Source: Lewinellaceae bacterium (GTDB taxonomy: Bacteria; Bacteroidota; Bacteroidia; Chitinophagales; Saprospiraceae). Taken from it: DNA of 64,000 nucleotides. The first letter of the stretch is position 1. Each line of letters starts with the position of its first letter. The notes under the pieces were generated by a model, which did not search any database, was not told the origin of the DNA, and saw nothing but the letters and a program-made list of their open reading frames with translations. Positions 19,001 through 27,564 of the stretch are shown in pieces. The stretch is taken from NCBI GenBank assembly GCA_020636025.1, contig JACJYQ010000007.1, positions 186,001-250,000 of the forward strand, written 5' to 3'. The position numbers and the translations under genes were made by a program.

Positions 19001-21663
19001 CAGCCATGCTTCCATTTACTGTAGAAAAAGACAAATATCAAGTAGGTGAAACAGTAACCCTGAAAGTACCAGCCAGTGAAAACGGCCGCATTTTGCTTAC
19101 CCTGGAAACAGGCACCCGGGTGGCTAAACACCTTTGGTTCGATGCCAAGGCAGGAGACAATATGCTGACATTTAAAACTGATGTCAATATGGCGCCTACT
19201 GTATATGCCCACGTCAGCATGCTGCAACCACATGCGCAAACGGTAAACGACCTGCCTATTAGAATGTATGGGGTTGTTCCCGTGAACATCGAAGATCCAA
19301 ACAGCCGACTGGAGGCCCAGCTCAATATGCCGGATGTCCTGAAACCCGATGAGTTTTTCAACATCGGGATCAAAGAACTGGGCGGTAAAGCCTGTGTGTA
19401 TACCCTGGATATTGTTGATGAAGGATTGCTGGATCTAACCCGCTTCCAGACACCAAATCCCTGGGAAACATTCTTTGCCAGAGAAGCCTTGGGCGTGAAA
19501 ACCTGGGATATTTTCGACTATGTGCTGGGAGCGTACGGAGCGGAACTTGATCGTATTCTGGCCATCGGCGGGGACGGGATTAACCAGAAAGCTAAACCTG
19601 CTTCGGTGAACCGATTCAAACCTGCAGTGGTACACCTTGGCCCTTTCAAACTTGAAAAAGGGCAAACTGCCAACCACAGGGTTAAGATCAGCAACTACGT
19701 GGGATCGGTCAGGGTAATGGCCGTACTCTCCGCTCCGCCCTCGGAAGGTGGACCCGGAGCATACGGAAATGCAGAAAAAACCTGTCCGGTGAGAAAACCA
19801 CTTATGATTCTCCCAACCCTGCCAAGGGTTTTGGGGCCGGGAGAATCCTTGCGCTTGCCTGTGAATGTATTTGCCATGGAAAAGAGCGTGCAAAATGCAA
19901 CAGTTACGGTTAAGGAAAAGTCTGGGCTTGTAAGTGTAAGCGGAGCTTCCAATACGCTGTCGTTTAGTGAACCGGGAGATCAAATGGCCTATTTTGATCT
20001 GAAGGTTGGACAAAAAACAGGCGTGGCCAAATTTGTGGTTCAGGCAAGCGGTGGCGGAGAAACAGCCACTTCTGAAATTGAGTTGCTGGTGCGCAATCCA
20101 AATCCTGTGATTACAAGAGTTCTGGATGGCGTGATCGAACCAGGGAAGACCTGGGATAAACCAGGCAATCCAACAGATTTCGCCGAGTTGAAAGAGGCTG
20201 TTCTGGAAATAAGCAACATTCCTCCGATAAACCTTTCCAAACAACTCGACTATCTGATCCGGTATCCGCACGGCTGTGTGGAACAAACCACCTCTTCGGT
20301 TTTCCCGCAACTGTATGTAGATCTGATAGCCCCATTGAATGACAAACAGCGGATAGAGATTGACAAGAATGTAAAAGCGGCGATTACCAAGCTGCAGAGT
20401 TTCCAAATGTCCTCGGGTGCATTCTCCTACTGGCAAGGAGGCTCTGAAGCAGCCGATTGGGCAGGCACCTATGCCGGACATTTCCTGTTGGAAGCGAAAG
20501 ACCGCGGATATGTTGTTCCGGAAAGAATGCTGAAAAAATGGATTGAGTATCAGACCAAAACTTCCAGGAACTGGAATCAGAACCAAAACGGGAACAACCA
20601 GGACTGGTGGTATCACGACAATGAAATGGCGCAGGCTTACCGCTTGTATAGTCTGGCATTGGCAGGCAAGCCGGATTTGGCAGGCATGAACCTGTTGCGG
20701 GAAACCAAGAACAAATACAGCAGTTCCAATACGCTTTTGGCGGCGGCTTATGCCTCAGCCGGCAAAAAGGATGCGGCCCGGAAACTGCTCAAAGAAGAAT
20801 CTGCTAAAGTATACGTGTACAACTGGTGGGGATATACCTATGGCTCGAATTTGCGTGATGAAGCACTGGCCCTTGAGGCTCTCTCTGCCATAGGTGATAA
20901 AAAGAAAAGCAGGGACGCTGCCATGAAGGTGGCCACAGATATCGGCAGTTCAAGCCGGTGGTACTCTACCCAGGAAGTTGCTACTTGTCTTCGGGCATTG
21001 TGCAAATATGCCAAGTCAGGAGATTTTGGTGAAAAGGCCGATTTTGTCATCAATAAAGGCGGGCAACAGATTCCGATTACCAGTAGCACCTCGTATTACC
21101 TGTACAATTTCTCGGAAGACGCTACCCAGAACATTTCGGTAAAAAACACCAGCAAACAAGCACTCTTTGTGAGGGCTGTATTCAATGGGCAACCAGCGAT
21201 TACCAATCAACTGGCGGAATCAAAGAACATCTCTTTGAGCATAAAGTATACTGATTTGAAAGGCAAGGACATTGATCCAGTGAAATTAAGTCAGGGCACA
21301 GATTTCATGGCAGAGGTTACGGTAACCAGAACCGGAGACATGACCTTTAATTTCAATGAATTAGCGCTAACGCAGATATTCCCCTCTGGTTGGGAAATTC
21401 TCAATACCAGAATGAATCTGGTAGGAGGCGGCACTTCAGATCCATTTGACTACCAGGATGTACGCGACGACCGGGTGATGACTTATTTCGACTTGCCGTT
21501 TAGTCGTAGCAGTAATGCTAAGAAGTCCAAAACGTATCGAATACAACTAAACGCCGCCTACGCAGGACGATATTTCTTACCAACGGTAGCTTGCGAAGCT
21601 ATGTACGACGACAGGATTCAGGCAACAGAACCTGGAAAATGGGTTGAGGTGATTTCTGGCTAG
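16006..21663 (+). CDS. Alpha-2-macroglobulin-family protein with intact thioester
   Basis: This giant envelope protein has 1885 residues. A single N-terminal hydrophobic segment (about 6-24) is followed by macroglobulin-like MG domains. The A2M core includes GYIYGERGVWRPGDSLFLNF (MG2) and the thioester site CVEQ with Cys1424 and Gln1427 (context YPHGCVEQTTSS), then the alpha/alpha thioester domain. By family knowledge, bacterial A2Ms trap attacking proteases through the activated thioester. No lipobox is seen. The usual partner, penicillin-binding protein 1C, is not adjacent, so this is a solitary A2M. A hairpin terminator follows at 21679. Confidence 0.92.
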   Translation: MRKQISYILIAGLALTGLFFLVKSQKIVKNEAYFEAISKYIYAYSGGTIGNDELLRVRFVNAAVSQEQVGQNVPSNIFHTYPKIDGQAIWEDDRTILLKPSTVLPFGKKYTVDVALSKIYPEVPKNARIFQYSFRVRELAYEVITEGISADPADLHKQELSGRLHINQACDAAKVEKMLSAKQGNKSLSVSWKHNEDGKTHAWTVVGVERSKVGSQVNLAWSGESLGVPRTQKNTQLIPPLDDFVVLSANVIQVEEQYVLINFSDPVDARQDLSGLIRLEGFDGTLRFVSNGNFVRVYPSKRIVGSNTLLIDPAIRNAAGQSLKELSKYNLEFEDLKPAVRLVGRGAIIPQQANGSVIFPFEAVGLSAIDVEVFKIYNSNILHYLQVNDLEGDYQLERVGRIIMQKKFDLAELNPNASSMTWQRYAFDLKEMIQKDPGAIYQVRVAFRKEYTNCNDSKENWVPATDEPDQYGMVTSILGGNRGIYWSDDDPWWWDYDGDNPNAYNWDQREEPCSKEYYYDAHFASRNAFVSDLGITGKMGRDNSLFLAVTDLHTTQPLSGISIELLNYQLQPIAQAQTTGDGTVMLEGLREIPFIAVATANNRRGYLRLADGSSLSLSRFDVAGVEAQKGLKGYIYGERGVWRPGDSLFLNFVLEDKSGKLPAGHPVTMEVTDPRGAVQFTRTTSSGVEGVYPFYFATREDAPTGNWICKVKVGSAAFTKTLKIETVKPNRLKMDLDFGKKMLQASDFFTKADGKSLTGTLKVNWLHGAVGKGLKAKVEMTVKTRKTEFSNYKNYSFDDPSRYFYSEPQVLFNAAVDQQGMAKVPLKIGDVNEAPGKLTANFKVRAFEQGGDFSTDNFSLEVSPYKRYVGVYIPTNKWGSKTLDRRGADITFVMVDENGKPLANQQVIVAVYRVDWRWWWDEDSNSGIGNFNSGTYNNVIDEATLSTNERGQVTWKVKPNGWGRYFVRVADGEGEHAAGDLFWSGYPSDLNDMASRNAAAMLPFTVEKDKYQVGETVTLKVPASENGRILLTLETGTRVAKHLWFDAKAGDNMLTFKTDVNMAPTVYAHVSMLQPHAQTVNDLPIRMYGVVPVNIEDPNSRLEAQLNMPDVLKPDEFFNIGIKELGGKACVYTLDIVDEGLLDLTRFQTPNPWETFFAREALGVKTWDIFDYVLGAYGAELDRILAIGGDGINQKAKPASVNRFKPAVVHLGPFKLEKGQTANHRVKISNYVGSVRVMAVLSAPPSEGGPGAYGNAEKTCPVRKPLMILPTLPRVLGPGESLRLPVNVFAMEKSVQNATVTVKEKSGLVSVSGASNTLSFSEPGDQMAYFDLKVGQKTGVAKFVVQASGGGETATSEIELLVRNPNPVITRVLDGVIEPGKTWDKPGNPTDFAELKEAVLEISNIPPINLSKQLDYLIRYPHGCVEQTTSSVFPQLYVDLIAPLNDKQRIEIDKNVKAAITKLQSFQMSSGAFSYWQGGSEAADWAGTYAGHFLLEAKDRGYVVPERMLKKWIEYQTKTSRNWNQNQNGNNQDWWYHDNEMAQAYRLYSLALAGKPDLAGMNLLRETKNKYSSSNTLLAAAYASAGKKDAARKLLKEESAKVYVYNWWGYTYGSNLRDEALALEALSAIGDKKKSRDAAMKVATDIGSSSRWYSTQEVATCLRALCKYAKSGDFGEKADFVINKGGQQIPITSSTSYYLYNFSEDATQNISVKNTSKQALFVRAVFNGQPAITNQLAESKNISLSIKYTDLKGKDIDPVKLSQGTDFMAEVTVTRTGDMTFNFNELALTQIFPSGWEILNTRMNLVGGGTSDPFDYQDVRDDRVMTYFDLPFSRSSNAKKSKTYRIQLNAAYAGRYFLPTVACEAMYDDRIQATEPGKWVEVISG

Positions 21664-21678
21664 TAGTGCCTGGGTTAT

Positions 21679-21707
21679 TGACGGGGTGACTTTGAGTCAC
21701 CCCGTCA
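21679..21707 (+). terminator. Hairpin after the A2M gene
   Basis: The 12-bp perfect stem TGACGGGGTGAC/GTCACCCCGTCA has a 5-nt loop and lies 15 bp after the stop codon. It lacks a clear T-run but is positioned as a transcript end. Confidence 0.6.
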
Positions 21708-21716
21708 GTAGATACA

Positions 21717-21764
21717 AAATTAAGATCGCTTGTTTTCAATATTGAAAACAAGCGATCTTAATTT
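21717..21764. repeat. 48-bp perfect palindrome
   Basis: The two 24-bp arms are exact reverse complements with no loop (centre between 21740 and 21741, ...TTTTCAAT/ATTGAAAA...). It lies between the A2M terminator and the left REP arm of the transposase gene. It could be a bidirectional terminator or part of the mobile element. Confidence 0.85.
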
Positions 21765-21772
21765 ACAGCGGA

Positions 21773-21807
21773 GCGAAGCGAAGCTCCTGCAAGGCTGCGC
21801 CTTGCAG
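21773..21807 (+). repeat. Left REP-like inverted repeat flanking the transposase
   Basis: The 35-bp sequence contains GCGAAGCGAAGCT followed by a hairpin CTGCAAGGC/GCCTTGCAG. It is the reverse complement, with two mismatches, of 22582-22616 on the other side of the transposase gene. An extra CCTTGCAGG half-unit follows at about 21817-21827. Confidence 0.85.
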
Positions 21808-21863
21808 GGCATTACAACCTTGCAGGACATTACAACCACTTTGCCGGCAAAAATGAAAAACAA

Positions 21864-22478
21864 CTAATCCAACGTAACACCAGGTACATTCCCAAAAAAC
21901 CAACCGCCATCCTCATCAAATGGCGTCCACAACAAATGCACATCATATATCCCATGACCCAATTCATAATTACTGGCGCTGCTGTATAACCATTCCTCCG
22001 GTCGGGACACCAGTTTTGCACGCACAGGGTTGTCATGGATATAATTGAGTTTTTGCCTGGTTACCTTCTCCGAATATAGTTCGATTGGATAGCTGCCATT
22101 TTGCCAAACCTGAAAATCCTGACTATGTCGTTTGGGGTAAGCAAAAAACTTATGCAGATTAAGGAGCCACTCTCTGCGACTTTCCACCTTGTTTCTGTCG
22201 TGCAAATAGGCAAGTATTTCGCGAGCTGTGTGCGCTTTGAAATCGCGCATTACATCGGACAATTTATATGGAGACTTTGTATTGACAATCATGTGCAAAT
22301 GATTGGTCATGATCACATAGGCCCATATTTGGAGTCCTTTGTGCTTAGCGCAGTATCTCCAGCTATCCAATATTATGTCTCTGAAAGCAGCCCGGCTGAA
22401 GATGTCAATCCAGCCAACGGTGGTGCAGGTAAGAAAATTAAGTCCGTTCTGGTGACGGATTCTGTGGGCGGTACGCAT
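21864..22478 (-). CDS. REP-associated tyrosine transposase (RAYT, Y1_Tnp/IS200-like)
   Basis: The 204-residue protein carries the HuH metal-binding motif in VIMTNHLHMIV and the RAYT signature NYIHDNPVRAKLV, with the catalytic Tyr just before IHDNPVRA. RAYTs are domesticated single-strand transposases that act on REP palindromes. That relation is visible here: 35-bp inverted REP-like repeats flank the gene at 21773-21807 and 22582-22616. The reading frame is intact. A short ATG start at 22478 gives the canonical N-terminus leading to FLTCTTVGWIDIF. Confidence 0.93.
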   Translation of the reverse strand: MRTAHRIRHQNGLNFLTCTTVGWIDIFSRAAFRDIILDSWRYCAKHKGLQIWAYVIMTNHLHMIVNTKSPYKLSDVMRDFKAHTAREILAYLHDRNKVESRREWLLNLHKFFAYPKRHSQDFQVWQNGSYPIELYSEKVTRQKLNYIHDNPVRAKLVSRPEEWLYSSASNYELGHGIYDVHLLWTPFDEDGGWFFGNVPGVTLD

Positions 22479-22581
22479 GGTTTATTGGTGTTTTGCTTTC
22501 AAATTTAATAACCGGTAAGCAAAGCACCAATATTTTGCCATGGATTTTTTACAGGCCTTGCAGGCCGCAAAGCAAAGCAAA

Positions 22582-22616
22582 CTGCAAGGCACAGCCTTGC
22601 AGTAGCTTCGCTTCGC
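22582..22616 (-). repeat. Right REP-like inverted repeat flanking the transposase
   Basis: This is the reverse complement of 21773-21807 with two mismatches: CTGCAAGGC/GCCTTGCAG hairpin then AGCTTCGCTTCGC. It begins 10 bp beyond the stop of the frameshifted dockerin-like gene. Confidence 0.85.
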
Positions 22617-22625
22617 TTCGCAGTT

Positions 22626-23937
22626 TTATTGCTTCGCGCTTTTGAAAAGCTTGCCGGAATAGCTTTGGCCTCCGGCACTAATTCTATACAGCAGCATCGA
22701 GTTCTCTGGAAATGAGCCTCCCGGTATTTCCAGTTGCTGTGCACCGGCTTGTAATTCGGTATTAGAAGAATACAACAACATTCCGCTTAGATCAAACACT
22801 TCTAAAAGTACAGGCGCTCTGGACGCTAATGATAGCTCAATTTGAGCCTTGTCAATAAATGGATTTGGGCTGACTTTTAATACTGTGAAAGTTTCTGAAT
22901 CAGGCTCTACCACGGCAACGTTAGTACGGAACTCAAGGACAATTTGATAAGGCTTGCATTCATCATCCGCAATAAAAGATTCTATTCCCGATTGACTCAG
23001 CTTCACTGCATCTTTAAGTAAAATAGTCTGATTTGGAGTTATATAGATATAAAACAGCGGAGTTCCAGGACTTAGGTGAATCATGTCATTAGCCAGGAGG
23101 CGCATGTTGTAGTCTTGTGGGTTGTTGAATATTGCGGAATACAATTGGTTAAATAAAATTGAGTCAAATTCAATGATACTTTGCAGCCCATCTAGCTGTA
23201 ATTGCAAAACTGAATAGTCAAAATCCGATTCAATATACACAGGAACAGCCTCTTTAACTCCAGCATTTAGTTGAATATCAGGCAATAAGAAAACTATGGA
23301 ATCCGGATAACTTGGATTTAAATATACATCACCATTTACATCTCCAGATTTATATCCAACTAAATGAATAGTATCACCTTGCATATTGTTTTAGTTCGCT
23401 TGCAGTAATATAATTTGGAATTAGTGACTTACTAAATGGATTGCTTGGGTTTAGGTTTGGGTAAAAGTAATCAGGGAGAAAACGCCATTGTGATTGCTGT
23501 GGAAATTCCTGATAGAACCCAATTATTAATTTTTGTAATTCTACTATATCGAAAGTAGTAAGTGAATTTGACTTATTGACATCTCCCGCCAACATGCCAA
23601 AAGTTGGCAACATCTCAATACCCAGAATATGCTTACTCAACTTCAAGACATCCAACATATCAATACCTCGCAGTATCTCATCCTCGTAATCCGCATAAAA
23701 TGTAATAATTGTATCAACCCCAAACTCACTGCTAATAAATTCAAATTCTGCGCAATGTTGAGTACCATCCAGATCAAATTGCATGAATTGACTTTGGTTA
23801 CCTCCGTAAATCGTAGCCCCGGTGATTGGCTCGCCGTTTTTCCAAAAATTGGTGCAAACGGTGAGGCGAATGGTATCCTGTGATTGAACAACTGTTGAAA
23901 TTAATAGTGCAAAGGCAAGTAAACATGGTTTTTTCAT
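22626..23937 (-). pseudogene. Frameshifted dockerin-like T9SS cargo gene (paralog of 24042-25355)
   Basis: Two overlapping frames (23937-23374 and 23384-22626) together match the intact neighbour along its length. The first frame has a signal peptide (ending VVQSQ), the shared LTVCTNFWKNGEPITGA segment and a dockerin-like calcium-repeat pair (DMLDVLKLSKHILGIE and GDVNKSNSLTTFDIVELQK). The second has GDVNGDVY and a C-terminal T9SS sorting domain (VLKVSPNPF to LLYRISAGGQSYSGKLFK). Against the paralog's SELQALNGDT, the DNA around 23374-23400 has one extra base, most easily in the AA of GCAAGG, shifting the frame before GDTIHLVGYKSGD. This is either a disabled copy or a sequencing error. Confidence 0.8.
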
Positions 23938-24008
23938 AATGAAGTTATTTATAGGTTGAAAAAGGGGAGAATGTCATACTGCAATTTATAAAACATCAGC
24001 TGCATAAG

Positions 24009-24041
24009 AGCCTTACAGTAACTTCGCTTTGCTCTGCAGTT
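24009..24041 (-). repeat. Degenerate third copy of the REP-like repeat
   Basis: AGCCTTACAGTAACTTCGCT and the following bases align with 22593-22625 right after the stop of the intact paralog. The REP unit was therefore probably duplicated together with the gene. Confidence 0.6.
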
Positions 24042-25355
24042 TTATTGTTTTGCATTTTTGTAAAGCTTGCCCGAAATACTTTGGCCACCAGCACTAATTC
24101 TATACAGAAGCATCGAGTTATCTGGCAATAAGCTTCCCGGTATTTCCAGTTGCTGATTTCCGACCTGCAATACAGTATTGGAAGAATACAGCAACTTCCC
24201 GCTTAGATCCAACACTTCCAACAGAACATACTCCCTGGATGTTAATTCAAGTTCAATTTGAACATTCTCAATAAATGGATTTGGGCTAATATTGAGCACC
24301 TTGAGCGTTTCTGCAACCGGTTCTTGTATAGCAAGGTTGGTACGGAAGTCCAACACCATTTGGTGTGGTTCACAATCTTGATCTGCTATAATAGGAAAAA
24401 CATCTGATCTCCCCAATGAAACGGCATCCTTGAGCGGAATGTCCTGATTTGAAACCAAGGTAAAATAATACAATGGCGTTCCGGAACTTAATGGTCCTCC
24501 AACTAAAGAGATCAACCGCACAATGTTATTTGATGAAAGGTAATGTATGTTAAATTCGGGCTGGTCAATTATTTGTCCCCTCAAAACCGTATCAATTACA
24601 ACAATTCCTGCAGCTCCATTTAATTCAATTTGCAAACCTGAATAGTCAAAGTCTGACTGGATGTAAAGCGGAACAGTAACCGGGACATTGGCACTTAATT
24701 GTATATCTGGCAAAAGCAATTGAACAGAATCCAGATTTGTGTAATCAGTAAATAAATCGCCATCAACGTCTCCTGTCTTGTACCCAATGATCTGAAGTGT
24801 GTCGCCATTTAATGCTTGCAACTCACTTACGGTGATTTCCAAAGGGTATATTATGGTGGTCAGTGGGTTAATATGAGGCAGGTAATAATCTGGAAGAAGA
24901 TTCCATGTATCGCGGAAAGGATTATCCTGATAAATACCCAGGATGAACTGCTTTAAAATGAAAGAATCAAATGACGTTATATTTTCACTCAAATTTATAT
25001 CTGAAGAGAACCTGCCAAATAATTTAAGTCGCTCGACACCCAAAATGTGCTTTGTAATCTTAAGTATATCCAATATGTTAACGCCATTTACTATGGCTTC
25101 CTCTTTTTGGGCTGAAAAGAAAACACTGGAATCAGTCCCAAACTCACTGATCACAAATTCAAATTCAGCACAATGTTGAGTATCGTCAAGATCAATCTGA
25201 AAATTATAATTCGGGTTACCAGCATATATCCGAACTCCGGTGATTGGCTCCCCGTTTTTCCAGAAATTATTACAGACTGTCAGACGGACGGTATCCTGTG
25301 CGTTCAAGGTGATGGCAAAAAGGAGTGCACCAGCAAGTAAAATCGATTTTTTCAT
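24042..25355 (-). CDS. Secreted dockerin-like protein with T9SS C-terminal sorting domain
   Basis: The 437-residue product has a signal peptide ending in TLNAQ and an N-terminal domain shared with its neighbour (VCNNFWKNGEPITGVRIYAG). A dockerin-I-like pair of EF-hand repeats follows (NILDILKITKHILG and SSDINLSENITSFDSFILKQFILG), then a repeat region with TGDVDGDLF. A type A T9SS sorting domain spans about 355-437 (LNISPNPFIENVQIELEL to LLYRISAGGQSISGKLYK). The enzymatic role is unknown; the domain layout suggests a surface-attached structural or scaffold-like protein. It is a tandem duplicate of 22626-23937. Confidence 0.85.
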   Translation of the reverse strand: MKKSILLAGALLFAITLNAQDTVRLTVCNNFWKNGEPITGVRIYAGNPNYNFQIDLDDTQHCAEFEFVISEFGTDSSVFFSAQKEEAIVNGVNILDILKITKHILGVERLKLFGRFSSDINLSENITSFDSFILKQFILGIYQDNPFRDTWNLLPDYYLPHINPLTTIIYPLEITVSELQALNGDTLQIIGYKTGDVDGDLFTDYTNLDSVQLLLPDIQLSANVPVTVPLYIQSDFDYSGLQIELNGAAGIVVIDTVLRGQIIDQPEFNIHYLSSNNIVRLISLVGGPLSSGTPLYYFTLVSNQDIPLKDAVSLGRSDVFPIIADQDCEPHQMVLDFRTNLAIQEPVAETLKVLNISPNPFIENVQIELELTSREYVLLEVLDLSGKLLYSSNTVLQVGNQQLEIPGSLLPDNSMLLYRISAGGQSISGKLYKNAKQ

Positions 25356-25539
25356 AAGGCAATTTATTATCGGTCGAACAAGGAGGGTTTGGGCTTGTAA
25401 TTTACTGCATAGCCATTTGTCATAACCACAAAAATTTACCCAAAATCCACTTTATGTAGTCTTACTTGCAAACATTCTTTCCTATTCCATTTTTTCATCT
25501 GACTTTTGCGGCGTTTCTCAAAAAGTCGATTTTCACTAC

Positions 25540-27528
25540 ATGTCAGCTATACAATATCACAAGAAAGGATTCTCAAACGAAACGCTGCTCCAGTTGTATG
25601 AGCAGTTGGTTCGGCCGCGTCTAATTGAAGAAAAAATGCTAAACCTGCTTCGTCAGGGGCGCATTTCAAAATGGTTTAGCGGCATAGGACAGGAAGCGAT
25701 TAGCGTTGGGGCGGCCTGTGCCTTATTGCCTGATGAACGCATATTTACCATGCATCGCAATCTGGGTGTTTTTACAGCCAGAGACATGCCGTTGGATCGC
25801 TTGTTTTGTCAATTACAGGGAAAGAAATCAGGGTATACCAAAGCGCGGGATCGCTCCTTTCACTTTGGCGCACTTGAGCATGGCATTGTAGGCATGATCT
25901 CACATTTGGGACCTCAACTTTCGCTGGCAGCCGGAGTGGCCATGGCACATAAACTCAACAAAGAAGGAAAGGTATCCCTTGCTTTTACCGGAGAGGGCGC
26001 CACGAGTCAGGGAGAGTTTCACGAGGCGCTCAATGTTGCCTCTGTATGGAAATTGCCGGTGATCTTTTTGATTGAAAACAACGGGTACGGACTGAGTACC
26101 ACAACCAATGAGCAATACGCCTGCAAGGACCTGGTTGACAGGGCTTTAGGCTACGGCATGAAGTCTGCCAAAATTGATGGAAACAACATTTTGGAAGTGT
26201 ATTTCACCATTCAAAAAGTGGCGGAAGACATGCGGAAAGATCCACAGCCATTTCTGTTGGAGTGTATGACCTTTAGAATGCGCGGCCACGAAGAGGCCAG
26301 CGGCACCAAATATGTCCCCAAAGAATTGATGGATGAGTGGGCGTTAAAAGACCCAATTCAGAATTATGAGGCATGGTTGAAAAGGGAAGGCATTCTGTCT
26401 GAAGAACAGGAAAAGAACATTAAGGATTCTTTCAAAAAAGAGATACAGGCGGCAGTGGAAGTTATGTTCACCGAACCAGAGCCGGTGGCTGATACGACTG
26501 AAGAATTGCGGGACGTGTACAAAATACCTGAGGCAGGTGCAAAGCCTGCACCTCCAGACGCTGAAAACAAAACCTTGCGATTTATAGACGCCATTTCATC
26601 CGGTCTCAGAGAAGCCATGCAACGACATCCCAAGCTGATATTGATGGGACAGGACATTGCCGATTATGGCGGTGTATTCAAGATCACTCAAGGATTCACA
26701 GATGAATTTGGAAAGGACAGAGTGCGCAACACGCCGCTTTGTGAATCGGCCATTGTAGGCATCAGCCTGGGCCTGGGCATTGCCGGGTACAAAAGCATGG
26801 TGGAAATGCAATTCGCTGATTTTGTGAGTTGTGGATTCAATCAAATTGTAAACAACCTTGCCAAAATTCACTGGCGCTGGGGACAATGCGCCGATGTCGT
26901 GATTCGCATGCCTACAGGCGGCGGAACCGGAGCCGGACCATTTCACTCCCAATCGAATGAAGCCTGGTTCACCCATACACCCGGACTTAAAGTGCTGTAC
27001 CCCAGCACTCCGGCCGATGCAAAAGGACTGTTGTTGGCGGCGTTCGAAGATCCAAATCCGGTGATGTTTTTTGAACACAAAGGACTGTACAGAAGTGAAA
27101 GCGGCATGGTACCGGATGGCTATTACACCACAGAAATTGGCAAGGCGCGGCAGGTTCGGGAAGGCAGTCAGGTAAGCATCATTACTTATGGCCTGGGCGT
27201 ACGCTGGGCCCAGGAACTCACAAAAGAACTGGATATTGATGCAGACATTGTAGATCTGAGGAGCCTGATGCCGCTGGATTATGAAGCCATCGAAAATTCG
27301 GTGAAGCGTTGTAACAGAGTGTTGATCCTGCACGAGGACACCATGTTCGGAGGAATTGGCGGTGAAATTGCCGCCTGGATTTCCGAACATTTATTTGAAC
27401 ACCTGGATGCCCCGGTAATGCGGGCAGCAAGTCTGGATACACCGGTGCCGTTCGCCATACCGTTGGAGAAGAATTTCTTCCCGCTTGAAAGAGCTAAAGA
27501 ATTGTTGACACGGCTTGTAAACTATTGA
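25540..27528 (+). CDS. Fused E1 alpha/beta 2-oxoacid dehydrogenase (branched-chain/pyruvate type)
   Basis: The 662-residue protein joins both E1 subunits. The alpha part (about 1-330) has the thiamine-diphosphate motif GEGATSQGEFHEALNVASVW...ENNGYGLS and the phosphorylation-loop-like FRMRGHEEASG. The beta part (about 345-662) has DYGGVFKITQGFTDEFGKDR and the transketolase C-terminal domain. By family knowledge it decarboxylates branched-chain 2-oxoacids or pyruvate and acylates an E2 lipoyl domain. Such fusions are common in Bacteroidota. No E2 or E3 gene is adjacent. Substrate choice cannot be settled from sequence alone. Confidence 0.92.
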   Translation: MSAIQYHKKGFSNETLLQLYEQLVRPRLIEEKMLNLLRQGRISKWFSGIGQEAISVGAACALLPDERIFTMHRNLGVFTARDMPLDRLFCQLQGKKSGYTKARDRSFHFGALEHGIVGMISHLGPQLSLAAGVAMAHKLNKEGKVSLAFTGEGATSQGEFHEALNVASVWKLPVIFLIENNGYGLSTTTNEQYACKDLVDRALGYGMKSAKIDGNNILEVYFTIQKVAEDMRKDPQPFLLECMTFRMRGHEEASGTKYVPKELMDEWALKDPIQNYEAWLKREGILSEEQEKNIKDSFKKEIQAAVEVMFTEPEPVADTTEELRDVYKIPEAGAKPAPPDAENKTLRFIDAISSGLREAMQRHPKLILMGQDIADYGGVFKITQGFTDEFGKDRVRNTPLCESAIVGISLGLGIAGYKSMVEMQFADFVSCGFNQIVNNLAKIHWRWGQCADVVIRMPTGGGTGAGPFHSQSNEAWFTHTPGLKVLYPSTPADAKGLLLAAFEDPNPVMFFEHKGLYRSESGMVPDGYYTTEIGKARQVREGSQVSIITYGLGVRWAQELTKELDIDADIVDLRSLMPLDYEAIENSVKRCNRVLILHEDTMFGGIGGEIAAWISEHLFEHLDAPVMRAASLDTPVPFAIPLEKNFFPLERAKELLTRLVNY

Positions 27529-27564
27529 TTGAGCTGTGACCTGATAGCTATTTTGGGAAATGCC

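Noticed and set aside
19435..20616. 393-codon minus-strand open frame inside the A2M gene
   Set aside because: It lies fully antisense to a well-supported A2M frame with conserved motifs; no start context, signal or family features.
26596..27390. 264-codon minus-strand open frame inside the E1 dehydrogenase gene
   Set aside because: Antisense shadow of a strongly conserved frame; composition (His/Phe-rich) is typical of reverse-strand artefacts.
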